From an uncultured Alistipes sp. (lineage in GTDB: Bacteria > Bacteroidota > Bacteroidia > Bacteroidales > Rikenellaceae), in assembly GCF_902388705.1 (NCBI RefSeq), contig NZ_CABMQJ010000028.1:1-29143 (forward strand): a stretch of DNA of 29,143 bases, written 5' to 3'. Under the pieces are notes generated by a model. That model saw nothing but the letters and a program-made list of their open reading frames with translations. It ran no database searches and was not told the DNA's origin. How positions within the stretch are numbered: the stretch's first letter is position 1; each line of letters opens with the position of its first letter. The translations under genes and the position numbers were made by a program. Positions 1 to 7,075 of the stretch are shown piece after piece.

Positions 1-2
1 AC

Positions 3-488
3 GAAAACGCCAAGGTATTCAGCGACATCGGCTGTTACACGCTGGGATGGCTGGCGCCGTTCCACGCCATCGACACCTGCGTCGACATGGGCGCCTCGAT
101 AACGATGGCCAAAGGCGCGGCCGACGCGGGACAGCATCCCGCCGTGGCCGTCATCGGCGACTCGACGTTCACCCACTCGGGCATGACAGGCCTGCTGGAC
201 GCCGTGAACGAGGGGACGAACATCACGGTCGTCATCTCGGACAACCTCACCACGGGCATGACCGGCGGACAGAACTCGGCCGGCACGGGACGCCTCGAGC
301 AGATATGCGCCGGCATCGGCGTCGACCCGGCGCACATCCGCGTGGTGGTGCCGCTCCCGAAAAACCGCGAGCAGATGAAGACGATGCTCCGCGAGGAAAT
401 CGCCTACGACGGCGTATCGGTCATCATCCCGCGCCGCGAGTGTATCCAGACCGCCAAGCGCCACAATGCAGCCAAACAGAAACAATAG
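3..488 (+). CDS. iorA: Indolepyruvate ferredoxin oxidoreductase, alpha subunit (3' part)
   Basis: C-terminal part of the thiamine-diphosphate (TPP) subunit that, with IorB, oxidatively decarboxylates aryl-2-oxo acids (indolepyruvate, phenylpyruvate, 4-hydroxyphenylpyruvate) to aryl-acetyl-CoA and passes electrons to ferredoxin in the cytoplasm. The frame is open from the left edge, so the start lies outside. Seen: the IorA-typical stretch DIGCYTLG...APFHAIDTCVDMGASI, then a TPP/Mg motif starting GDSTF and followed by ISDN, then TGMTGGQ. The protein stops soon after RRECIQTAKRH with a basic tail. Archaeal IorA proteins continue at this point into a C-terminal ferredoxin domain with two 4Fe-4S clusters; no such cysteines follow here. 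iorB begins 81 bases downstream. The family assignment is firm; the exact substrate is inferred. Confidence 0.93.
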   Translation, partial: ENAKVFSDIGCYTLGWLAPFHAIDTCVDMGASITMAKGAADAGQHPAVAVIGDSTFTHSGMTGLLDAVNEGTNITVVISDNLTTGMTGGQNSAGTGRLEQICAGIGVDPAHIRVVVPLPKNREQMKTMLREEIAYDGVSVIIPRRECIQTAKRHNAAKQKQ

Positions 489-569
489 GGCCGCGGGTAC
501 CGACGGAGGCAAAAACACGGCCGGCAAAAAATGCGGCAACGTACAACAACCAGCAAACAACGGACACAT

Positions 570-1154
570 ATGAAAAAGGACATCATACTTTCGGGCGTAG
601 GAGGACAGGGCATCCTCTCCATCGCCACGGTCATCGGCAAAGCGGCCCTCGACGAGGGCCTGCACATCAAGCAGGCCGAAGTCCACGGCATGAGCCAGCG
701 CGGAGGCGACGTGCAGTCGAACCTGCGCATCTCCTCCGACAGAATCGCCTCCGACCTCATTCCGCAGGGCGCCGCCGACATCATCATCTCGCTCGAGCCG
801 ATGGAGGCGCTGCGCTACCTGCCGTGGCTCTCGACCGAAGGGTGGGTCATCACCAACACGGCCCCGCTAATCAACATCCCGAACTACCCGGACACGGAGG
901 CGCTCGAGGGCGAACTCGGCGCCCTGCCGCATGTGGTGGCGATAGACGTGGACGCCATTGCCAAAACCGCCGCATCGCCCCGCGCGGCCAACATCGTCCT
1001 GCTGGGCGCCGCAGCGCCGTTCCTCGGCATCGACGCCGGGAAACTGGAGGCCGGCATCCGCGCCATCTTCGCCCGCAAGGGCGAGCAGGTCGTGGAAATG
1101 AACCTCGCGGCATTCCGCGCAGGTTACGAATATGCACAAAAACAGGCCCGATAA
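570..1154 (+). CDS. iorB: Indolepyruvate ferredoxin oxidoreductase, beta subunit
   Basis: Gamma-type subunit partner of IorA, 194 aa, the usual size for IorB. The protein opens MKKDIILSGVGGQGI; the GVGGQG loop at residues 9-14 and the EVHGMSQRGGDV segment near residues 36-47 are hallmarks of the pyruvate/ketoisovalerate oxidoreductase gamma domain, which helps bind CoA. I chose the ATG at 570 because the conserved domain begins there; an in-frame ATG at 531 would add 13 residues with no homology character. There is no clear Shine-Dalgarno, as is common in Bacteroidetes. The TAA stop shares one base with the ATG of the downstream aminotransferase (TAATG), indicating translational coupling. Confidence 0.94.
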   Translation: MKKDIILSGVGGQGILSIATVIGKAALDEGLHIKQAEVHGMSQRGGDVQSNLRISSDRIASDLIPQGAADIIISLEPMEALRYLPWLSTEGWVITNTAPLINIPNYPDTEALEGELGALPHVVAIDVDAIAKTAASPRAANIVLLGAAAPFLGIDAGKLEAGIRAIFARKGEQVVEMNLAAFRAGYEYAQKQAR

Positions 1155-2467
1155 TGGAAAAACTCCCAATCGACCGCAGCGTGCTCGACTCCGCACTGGG
1201 GCGCATGGACATCGCGGATATCGCACAGGCGACCATCCGCCAGTCGGGCGACATCGCCCGTATCATGGAAACGGAAACGGGGATGGAATTCCTGCACCTC
1301 GAAATGGGCGTGCCGGGGCTCCCGCCCGAGCCTGCGGGCATCGAAGCCGAATGCCGGGCCCTGCAGGCGGGCGTGGCGTCGCAGTACCCCAACATGTTCG
1401 GCATCCCGGAGCTCAAGGAACAGGCGTCGCGCTTCATCCGCGCATTCCTCGGCGTCGGCGTGGCGCCGCAGGGGTGCATTCCGACCGTCGGCTCGATGCA
1501 GGGTAGTTTCACGACGTTCCTGCTCTGCTCGCAGCTCGACCCGCGAAAGGACACAATCCTCTTCATCGACCCCGGATTCCCCGTACAGCGCAGCCAGGTG
1601 GGGATCCTCGGCATTGCGGCCGAGTCGTTCGACATCTACGAATACCGCGCCGAAAAACTCGGCCCCAAGCTCGAAAGCTACCTCGCGCAAGGCAACATCG
1701 CCGCCATCGTCTACTCCAACCCCAACAACCCGGCGTGGATATGCCTCACCGAGGAGGAGCTCCGCACCATCGGCGGGCTGGCGACAAAGTACGATGCAAT
1801 CGTCATCGAAGACCTCGCCTACCTCTGCATGGACTTCCGCAAACCGCTGGGGCGGCCTTTCGAAGCACCCTACCAGGCTACCGTGGCACGCTACACGGAC
1901 AATTACATCCTGCTGATATCCGGCTCGAAGATATTCAGCTACGCCGGACAGCGCATCGCCGTCGCGGCCATCTCCGACAAACTCTACTCGCGGCAGTACC
2001 CGGCGCTCAAGGAGCGCTACCGCATGGGACGGCTGGGCGACGCCTACGTGCTGTCGATTCTCTACGCCGCATCGTCGGGCACGAGCCATTCGGCGCAGCA
2101 CGCCCTCGCGGCGATGTTCCGCGCAGCGGCCGACGGCCGGCTCGACTTCGTGGACGAAGCCTCGGAATACGCCCGCCGGGCCCGTCTGACGAAGGAGATT
2201 TTCCTGCGCCACGGCTTCCGCATCGTCTACGACAGGGATCAGGACGAAGCCGTGAGCGACGGATTTTTCTACACGGTCGGCTACGGCAGCCTCTCCAGTT
2301 CGGAGTTGTTGTGCGAACTGCTTCTCTACGGCATCTGCGCCATTTCACTCACCTCGACCGGAAGCCGCCAGCCGGGTATCCGCGTATGCGTTTCGCAACT
2401 CAACCGCCCCGAACAGTTCGACCTGCTCGAAACCCGATTGACCGCCTTCGGGCAAAACCACCGATAG
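1154..2467 (+). CDS. PLP-dependent class I/II aminotransferase
   Basis: Fold-type I aminotransferase, 437 aa. Seen: YSNPNNPAW, the substrate/PLP Asn motif; EDLAYLCMD, holding the Asp that pairs with the PLP pyridine nitrogen; SGSK with the Schiff-base lysine at about residue 259; and GIRVCVS near the C-terminus, where the carboxylate-binding Arg of this family lies. Its position directly after iorB (one-base overlap) and 3 bases before a CoA-transferase suggests that it converts amino acids, likely aromatic, into the 2-oxo acids used by IorAB. The direction and substrate are inferred from context. The assigned start is the ATG overlapping the iorB stop; a much longer in-frame opening upstream runs through iorA/iorB in another frame and is a shadow. 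Confidence 0.9.
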   Translation: MEKLPIDRSVLDSALGRMDIADIAQATIRQSGDIARIMETETGMEFLHLEMGVPGLPPEPAGIEAECRALQAGVASQYPNMFGIPELKEQASRFIRAFLGVGVAPQGCIPTVGSMQGSFTTFLLCSQLDPRKDTILFIDPGFPVQRSQVGILGIAAESFDIYEYRAEKLGPKLESYLAQGNIAAIVYSNPNNPAWICLTEEELRTIGGLATKYDAIVIEDLAYLCMDFRKPLGRPFEAPYQATVARYTDNYILLISGSKIFSYAGQRIAVAAISDKLYSRQYPALKERYRMGRLGDAYVLSILYAASSGTSHSAQHALAAMFRAAADGRLDFVDEASEYARRARLTKEIFLRHGFRIVYDRDQDEAVSDGFFYTVGYGSLSSSELLCELLLYGICAISLTSTGSRQPGIRVCVSQLNRPEQFDLLETRLTAFGQNHR

Positions 2468-2470
2468 CCT

Positions 2471-3766
2471 ATGCAATTTACGACAGCCGCCGAAGCAGTA
2501 AAGCTCATCCGCCCGCACAGCAGCGTCTACATCCAGGGCAGCACCTCGATTCCCGAGGTGCTCGTCCGGGCCATGACCGACCGTGCCGCCGAGCTCACCG
2601 ACGTCACACTCTACTCCGGATTCGCCGTCGGGAGGGCCGATGCCCCCTATTGTAAACCCCAATACAAGGAGACGTTCCTCGTCAACAGCCTCTTCGTGGC
2701 CAACAACATCCGCCGCTGGCTGGCCGACGGCTACGGACAGACGACCCCGGCATTCCTGGGCGAGATTCCCGGACTTTTCCGCGACGGGACGCTGCCCGTC
2801 GACGTGGCGCTGCTCAACCTCTCGCGCCCCAACGCCGAGGGATACTGTTCGTTCGGCGTTTCGGCCGACCTGGCGGTATCAGCCGTCGAGTGCGCCAAAA
2901 CCGTAATCGCCCAAATCAACACGGCCATGCCCTTTTCGTACGGCGACGCCGTGATTCACCTCTCGCGCTTGGCCGCAGCCGTCGAGGTCGACGACCCGCT
3001 GGTCGAAGTGCCGTCCGCAACCCCCACCGAGGTCGAAAGCAGAATCGGCGGCTACATCGCCGAACTGATTCCCGACGGGGCCACGCTCCAGATAGGCGTG
3101 GGCGGCATCCCGAACGCCGTGCTGGCCGCGCTTACCGGCCACAAACACCTCGGACTGCATACCGAGGCGATGACCGACGGCGTACTGCCGCTGCTGGAAA
3201 GCGGCGTGATAGACAACTCGCTCAAACGCGTGATGCCGGGCGTGACGGTCGCCTCGCTGGCGCTGGGCTCGCGCAGGTTATACGACTACATGGACTACCG
3301 CGAAGACCTCGTGATGAAAGACGTGGCGTGGACGAACGACCCGTTCCGCATCCGGGAGAATCCCCGCGTGATGGCAATCAATTCGGCGGTGGAGGTCGAC
3401 CTCACGGGACAGGTCTGCGCCGACTCGGTCGGCCAGCGCATCATCTCGGGCGTGGGCGGGCAGCACGACTTCATGTACGGCGGCGCCCTGTCCGAGGGCG
3501 GAAAGACATTTATCGCCATCCCCTCGATTACCCCGAAAGGCGAATCGAAAATCAAGGCGCTGCTGACGCCCGGCGCAGGTGTCGTGACCACGCGCCACAT
3601 GGTCCAGCACATCGTGACCGAATACGGCGTGGCGCACCTCCGGGGCCGCAACCTCGCCCAGCGCGCGCGGGCGTTGATCTCCGTGGCCCATCCCACGGTG
3701 CGCGAAGAATTGGAAAAGGCCGCCTGCGAACGTTTCGGCTATTCGTTCCTGCGGTTGAAAGCATAA
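2471..3766 (+). CDS. Acetyl-CoA hydrolase/transferase family protein (4-hydroxybutyrate/butyryl CoA-transferase type)
   Basis: Family I CoA-transferase, 431 aa, close to the family's usual length. Seen: an N-terminal acetyl-CoA hydrolase/transferase domain; GVGGIPNAV near residues 210-220; HTEAMTDG with the probable catalytic glutamate at residue 232; and GVGGQHDF at residues 327-334, the CoA/oxyanion-side glycine motif. The C-terminus has YGVAHLRGR, typical of this family. Such enzymes exchange CoA between acids (acetate, butyrate, 4-hydroxybutyrate, propionate, succinate) or hydrolyse acyl-CoA. Placed 3 bases after the aminotransferase, it could release the free acid from the acyl-CoA made by IorAB while conserving the thioester on acetate or succinate. 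The physiological CoA donor and acceptor cannot be read from sequence. An intrinsic terminator follows within 10 bases. Confidence 0.9.
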   Translation: MQFTTAAEAVKLIRPHSSVYIQGSTSIPEVLVRAMTDRAAELTDVTLYSGFAVGRADAPYCKPQYKETFLVNSLFVANNIRRWLADGYGQTTPAFLGEIPGLFRDGTLPVDVALLNLSRPNAEGYCSFGVSADLAVSAVECAKTVIAQINTAMPFSYGDAVIHLSRLAAAVEVDDPLVEVPSATPTEVESRIGGYIAELIPDGATLQIGVGGIPNAVLAALTGHKHLGLHTEAMTDGVLPLLESGVIDNSLKRVMPGVTVASLALGSRRLYDYMDYREDLVMKDVAWTNDPFRIRENPRVMAINSAVEVDLTGQVCADSVGQRIISGVGGQHDFMYGGALSEGGKTFIAIPSITPKGESKIKALLTPGAGVVTTRHMVQHIVTEYGVAHLRGRNLAQRARALISVAHPTVREELEKAACERFGYSFLRLKA

Positions 3767-3772
3767 CCCGAC

Positions 3773-3800
3773 GGCCCGGCGCGCAAACGCCGGGCCTTTC
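3773..3800 (+). terminator. Intrinsic terminator of the ior operon
   Basis: Perfect 9-bp GC-rich stem, GGCCCGGCG (3773-3781) pairing with CGCCGGGCC (3788-3796), with a six-base loop CGCAAA and a following TTT. It lies just after the CoA-transferase stop and ends 14 bases before the HAD gene. It should end most transcription of the amino-acid unit. Confidence 0.8.
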
Positions 3801-3813
3801 AATATCCCCTACC

Positions 3814-4464
3814 ATGCACTGGAAATACCTCTTTTTCGATTTGGACGGCACGCTGACCGACCCGATGCAGGGCATCACACGGGCAGTGCAATACGCCCTG
3901 CGCCACTTCGGCATCGAGGTCACCGACCTCACGACGCTCTGTCCGTTCATCGGGCCGCCGCTGCGCAACTCGTTCCGCGAGTTCTACGACATGAGCGACG
4001 CCGAAGCCGGGGCGGCCGTCGCCAAATACCGCGAATATTACGCCCCGAAGGGCATCTTCGAGAACTCGCTCTACGAGGGCATTCCCGGGCTGCTCGCCGA
4101 ATTGCGCGGCAGCGGCGCCACACTGGTGATGGCGACCTCGAAACCCACGCACTTCGCGGAGCAAATCGCCCGGCATTTCGGCTTCGCCGACGATTTTGCC
4201 CTCATCAGCGGCAGCCTGCCCGACGGCTCGCGCGATGCGAAAGCCGACGTTATCCGCCATGCCCTCGCCACGCTCGGCATCGGCGACGCCCGGCAGGCGG
4301 TGATGATCGGCGACCGGCGCTTCGACATCGAGGGTGCAGCCGCCACGGGACTCGACTCCATCGGTGTGCTGTGGGGTTACGGCAGCCGCGAAGAGATGGA
4401 AGCGGCAAAACCGACCTGCATCGCAGAAGACATCCCGGCGCTCCGGAAGCTGCTGCTGGAGTAG
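3814..4464 (+). CDS. HAD-family hydrolase, phosphoglycolate phosphatase-like
   Basis: Cytoplasmic HAD phosphatase of 216 aa, the typical size for the Gph/PGMB-like group with a helical C1 cap. Seen: motif I FDLDGTLTD, with nucleophile D9 and acid/base D11; motif II ATSKP near residue 110; a motif III lysine in RDAKAD; and motif IV IGDRRFD near residues 168-174, binding Mg. The cap follows motif I and includes IGPPLRNSF, the sequence usual in phosphoglycolate phosphatase-like proteins. The start is the ATG at 3814, immediately before the HAD motif. It sits 14 bases after a strong terminator, so it needs read-through or its own promoter; no clear TAnnTTTG element fits in the gap. The substrate is unknown; phosphoglycolate or another small phosphomonoester is likely. 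Confidence 0.88.
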   Translation: MHWKYLFFDLDGTLTDPMQGITRAVQYALRHFGIEVTDLTTLCPFIGPPLRNSFREFYDMSDAEAGAAVAKYREYYAPKGIFENSLYEGIPGLLAELRGSGATLVMATSKPTHFAEQIARHFGFADDFALISGSLPDGSRDAKADVIRHALATLGIGDARQAVMIGDRRFDIEGAAATGLDSIGVLWGYGSREEMEAAKPTCIAEDIPALRKLLLE

Positions 4465-4509
4465 AGAAAGGCAAGGGCGCAGGCACCCGGCCGATGCCCG
4501 TTTGCAGCT

Positions 4510-4530
4510 GCACCGGCCGGCGGCCGGTGC
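4510..4530. repeat. GC-rich perfect hairpin after the HAD gene
   Basis: GCACCGGCC (4510-4518), loop GGC, then GGCCGGTGC (4522-4530): a 9-bp perfect stem 45 bases after the HAD stop. No T-run follows on either strand, so it is a weak terminator candidate or an mRNA 3'-end stability element. Confidence 0.5.
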
Positions 4531-4550
4531 GACAGACCGGGTGTGCCGGG

Positions 4551-4738
4551 CACAGCAGACAAACTGGGAACCGGCGCGGCAGACCCAGCAAACCGGAATC
4601 AGGCAGCAGACCCGATAGACCGGAACCCGACACGGCAGACCGGTCACAGCAGATAAACCGAGAACCGACGCAACAAACCCAGCAAACCGGAATCAGGCAG
4701 CAGACCCGATAGACTGGGAACCGGCGCAGGCGGCGCAT
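4551..4738. repeat. 94-bp imperfect tandem duplication in non-coding DNA
   Basis: Two head-to-tail copies, 4551-4644 and 4645-4738. Their first 70 bases align without gaps. Seven differences, all transitions, fall in the first 35 bases and the next 35 bases are identical; the last 24 bases are much more diverged. Shorter sub-repeats (variants of GAACCGRCRC followed by CAGAC or CAAAC) recur near 4568, 4623, 4664 and 4718. The rest of 4465-4786 shows no gene: the frames open here on the minus strand merely translate the repeat into a Cys-rich shadow. Confidence 0.8.
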
Positions 4739-4787
4739 CCAGCCAGCCGGGATTTTATCGTTCCCGGGGTCGTCACGCCCGCCATAC

Positions 4788-4815
4788 AAAAACACCTGCC
4801 TTTTCGGGCAGGTGT
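4788..4815 (-). terminator. Intrinsic terminator of the S46 peptidase gene
   Basis: Perfect 9-bp stem ACACCTGCC (4792-4800) with GGCAGGTGT (4807-4815), loop of six bases. On the minus strand it is followed by a T-run (AAAA at 4788-4791 on the plus strand). It sits 22 bases after the peptidase stop codon. Confidence 0.82.
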
Positions 4816-4837
4816 CTGTATTTGCGGGAATGGACGG

Positions 4838-7018
4838 CTATTTGGCGAACTGCATCTCATCGAGCAGCCACCCGGCGCCCGCATATTTCTCGATTACCCA
4901 CATCACATAACGGATGTCGACGCAGACCGTCCGGGCCAGTTCGGGATGGAACCAGATGTCGCCCGCCATCGACTCGCGGTTGCCGTCGAACGCCAGTCCG
5001 ACCAGCTGTCCTTTGCCGTCGAGCACGGGACTTCCCGAATTTCCGCCCGTAATATCGTTGTTCGTCAGGAAGTTGACATAGAGCGTACCTTTCTCGCCCC
5101 AGCGTCCCCAGTCCTTCGCCTCGATCAGCCGGCGCATGTGTTTATCGACACGGTATTCGTACTGGTCGGGATTGTATTTCTCCAGATAGCCCGCAATCGT
5201 CGAGCGCGAATCGTAATGCACGCCGTCCGAGGGGTTCAGGGGTTCGACATTGCCGTAAGTCAGGCGCATGGTCGAATTGGCGTTGGGATACTGGGCATTC
5301 CCCTCCGACGCGCGGAAATCGTAAAGCACATCGGCATAACGGCTCTCGCCCTTGCCCACCTGTGCCCGGACACGTTTTTCGGCTTTGTCCACACCGCCCG
5401 TGAAACGCTGCACGCGCACCGACTCGGTAAGCCTCACCAACGGGTCGCAGCGCATCTCCGCAACGGATCGGTTCCGGCTGAAATAAGCGTCGTAGCGCCC
5501 GGCGTCGCTGCAGAACGAAGCGTCGAACGCCTCGCGCGCCATCCGGTCGGCATCGCCTCCCGCAGCGTCATACATCGCCTGCAGCTGTTCGCCCCACATT
5601 TCGCGCGGCACGTTGGCCGTGAAGTTCACCAGCATGCGCGCCAAAAGGTCGCGGTCGGTCGCCGCATCGTAATTGCGGCGCAGACGCCCGCTTCCGGCCA
5701 CTACGCTCTGCGCATCCTTCGAGCGGACATCGAGCGTATCGAGCTTCAGCCGGTCGAGTTTGCCCAGGTACGACGACACCCGGTTGGCCACCAGCAGCGC
5801 TTCGCTCGGCCCGAGCCACGCTTCGCGGAAATAATTGAGGTCGCGCTCGGCGCTCCGGCGCGCCTCATAGCCGCGTGCGAGGTCGGCGAGCAGGCCGCCG
5901 CACTCCGCCCGGCGTTCCGGGTCGGCCTCGATCCACTCCTGCATGCGTTTCTCCTCGGCCTGGCGAATCGACACCACGTCGAAGCGGCGCAGGCACTTGT
6001 TCTCCCACTTGGCGTAATCGGCGTAGTTGCTCAATCCGAAATAGGCATCGGAATACTGCATGCGCACCTTCGGGTCGCGCTCCATATGGCGCTTGAGAAT
6101 TCCCATCCGGTCGTGGCGGTTCGCCACGACAATCGGATTCTTGATTCGCTGCCTCTCGGTCACGGCGAACGACGAAGCATAGCGGTTCGTGCGCCCCGGG
6201 AAACCGATGACCATCGAGAAATCGCCGTCGTGCACGCCCCCGGTGGCAATCCGGAGTACGCGGCGGGGCTTCAGCGGCACGTTGTCGGCGGAATACTCCG
6301 CCGGACGGCCGTTGCAATCGCCGTAGACGCGGTAAAGCGCGAAGTCACCCTTGTGCTGGGGCCAGCCCCAGTTGTCGTAATCGCCGCCGAAAGCGCCTAT
6401 CGTCACGGGTGGCGTACCCACCAGGCGCACATCTTTGTAGACGTCGTAGTAGAACATCAGGTACATCCTGCCGCCCCACATCGAGTAGCACGACACCTCG
6501 CAGTCGGTCTGCTTGCCGTAACGCTCCTCCAAATCGCTGTAAAGGCGGCGGGTCGCCATCATGCCCCATTTCCCGGCGGCCTTCATCTCCTCCTTGAGCG
6601 CATTGGCCTCGTCGGTGACGTCGACCACCCTGCGCACGAACCACACGGTCTTTCCGGCCACGGGAATCTCCTCGTCGCGCGTACGGGCCCAGTAGCCCGC
6701 TTCGAGCAGGTTTTGCTCGGGCGTCGACAGGGCGCAGATGTCGCTGTAAGCCACATGGTGGTTGGTAATCATCAGTCCCTGGTCGGAAATCATGCTGCCC
6801 GTGCCCATGCCGCCGTCGACGGCGACCACGGCGTCGGCAAGCGCGTCAGCAGCCTCGTTATAAATCTCCTTATCCTTGATTTTCAGGCCCTGGGCCCGCA
6901 TCCGGGGATAAATATCGCCCAGCTTGTGCATCAGCCACATGCCTTCGTCGGCCGACGCGGGCTGCAGGCACAGCACCGCGAGAACCAGGCAGGCTATCCA
7001 TTTTCTCATATCTTTCAT
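4838..7018 (-). CDS. S46 family dipeptidyl-peptidase (DPP7/DPP11-like), exported
   Basis: Exported serine exopeptidase of 726 aa, the usual size of Bacteroidetes DPP7/DPP11, which cut dipeptides from oligopeptides in the periplasm to feed amino-acid fermentation. Seen: signal peptide ending near PASA (about residue 23); ITNHHVAY with the catalytic His at about residues 87-88; a long helical middle domain; and GGNSGSP with the catalytic Ser at about residue 661. Family knowledge: the residue after FD in the downstream FDxN motif separates DPP7 (Gly, hydrophobic P1) from DPP11 (Arg, acidic P1). Here it is Gly (about residue 679), so DPP7-type specificity is inferred. The usual FDGNWE is FDGNRE here. 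I start at MKDMRKW; an ATG three codons later is also possible. A perfect hairpin lies just upstream. Confidence 0.92.
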   Translation of the reverse strand: MKDMRKWIACLVLAVLCLQPASADEGMWLMHKLGDIYPRMRAQGLKIKDKEIYNEAADALADAVVAVDGGMGTGSMISDQGLMITNHHVAYSDICALSTPEQNLLEAGYWARTRDEEIPVAGKTVWFVRRVVDVTDEANALKEEMKAAGKWGMMATRRLYSDLEERYGKQTDCEVSCYSMWGGRMYLMFYYDVYKDVRLVGTPPVTIGAFGGDYDNWGWPQHKGDFALYRVYGDCNGRPAEYSADNVPLKPRRVLRIATGGVHDGDFSMVIGFPGRTNRYASSFAVTERQRIKNPIVVANRHDRMGILKRHMERDPKVRMQYSDAYFGLSNYADYAKWENKCLRRFDVVSIRQAEEKRMQEWIEADPERRAECGGLLADLARGYEARRSAERDLNYFREAWLGPSEALLVANRVSSYLGKLDRLKLDTLDVRSKDAQSVVAGSGRLRRNYDAATDRDLLARMLVNFTANVPREMWGEQLQAMYDAAGGDADRMAREAFDASFCSDAGRYDAYFSRNRSVAEMRCDPLVRLTESVRVQRFTGGVDKAEKRVRAQVGKGESRYADVLYDFRASEGNAQYPNANSTMRLTYGNVEPLNPSDGVHYDSRSTIAGYLEKYNPDQYEYRVDKHMRRLIEAKDWGRWGEKGTLYVNFLTNNDITGGNSGSPVLDGKGQLVGLAFDGNRESMAGDIWFHPELARTVCVDIRYVMWVIEKYAGAGWLLDEMQFAK

Positions 7019-7026
7019 CGTTCGTA

Positions 7027-7060
7027 AACGGGAGGATGCCGTCACCGGCATCCTCCCGTT
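7027..7060 (-). terminator. Perfect 15-bp hairpin between the polyferredoxin and peptidase genes
   Basis: Arms 7027-7041 and 7046-7060 are exactly complementary over 15 bp, with a 4-base loop (GTGA on the minus strand). On the minus strand it follows the polyferredoxin stop by 15 bases, and the chosen peptidase ATG comes 8 bases after the stem, with only TTT at its foot. It may be a terminator or attenuator, an mRNA-stabilising 3' end, or a structure that affects peptidase translation. Confidence 0.6.
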
Positions 7061-7075
7061 CGGTTATTCGGTTAA

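Noticed and set aside
47..1153. In-frame N-terminal extension of the aminotransferase through iorA and iorB
   Set aside because: The Arg/His/Pro-rich translation is in a different frame from the true iorA and iorB; the enzyme starts at the ATG at 1154 overlapping the iorB stop.
4551..4738. CRISPR array
   Set aside because: Only two copies, head to tail with no unique spacers of even length, and no cas gene.
4747..4767. Six-bp inverted repeat CCGGGA/TCCCGG
   Set aside because: Too short, with a nine-base loop, and no T-run; chance is likely in this GC-rich stretch.
4250..4795. Cys-rich open frames on the minus strand over the 94-bp repeat
   Set aside because: They run in from antisense of the HAD gene and simply translate the tandem repeat; no start site or family signal.
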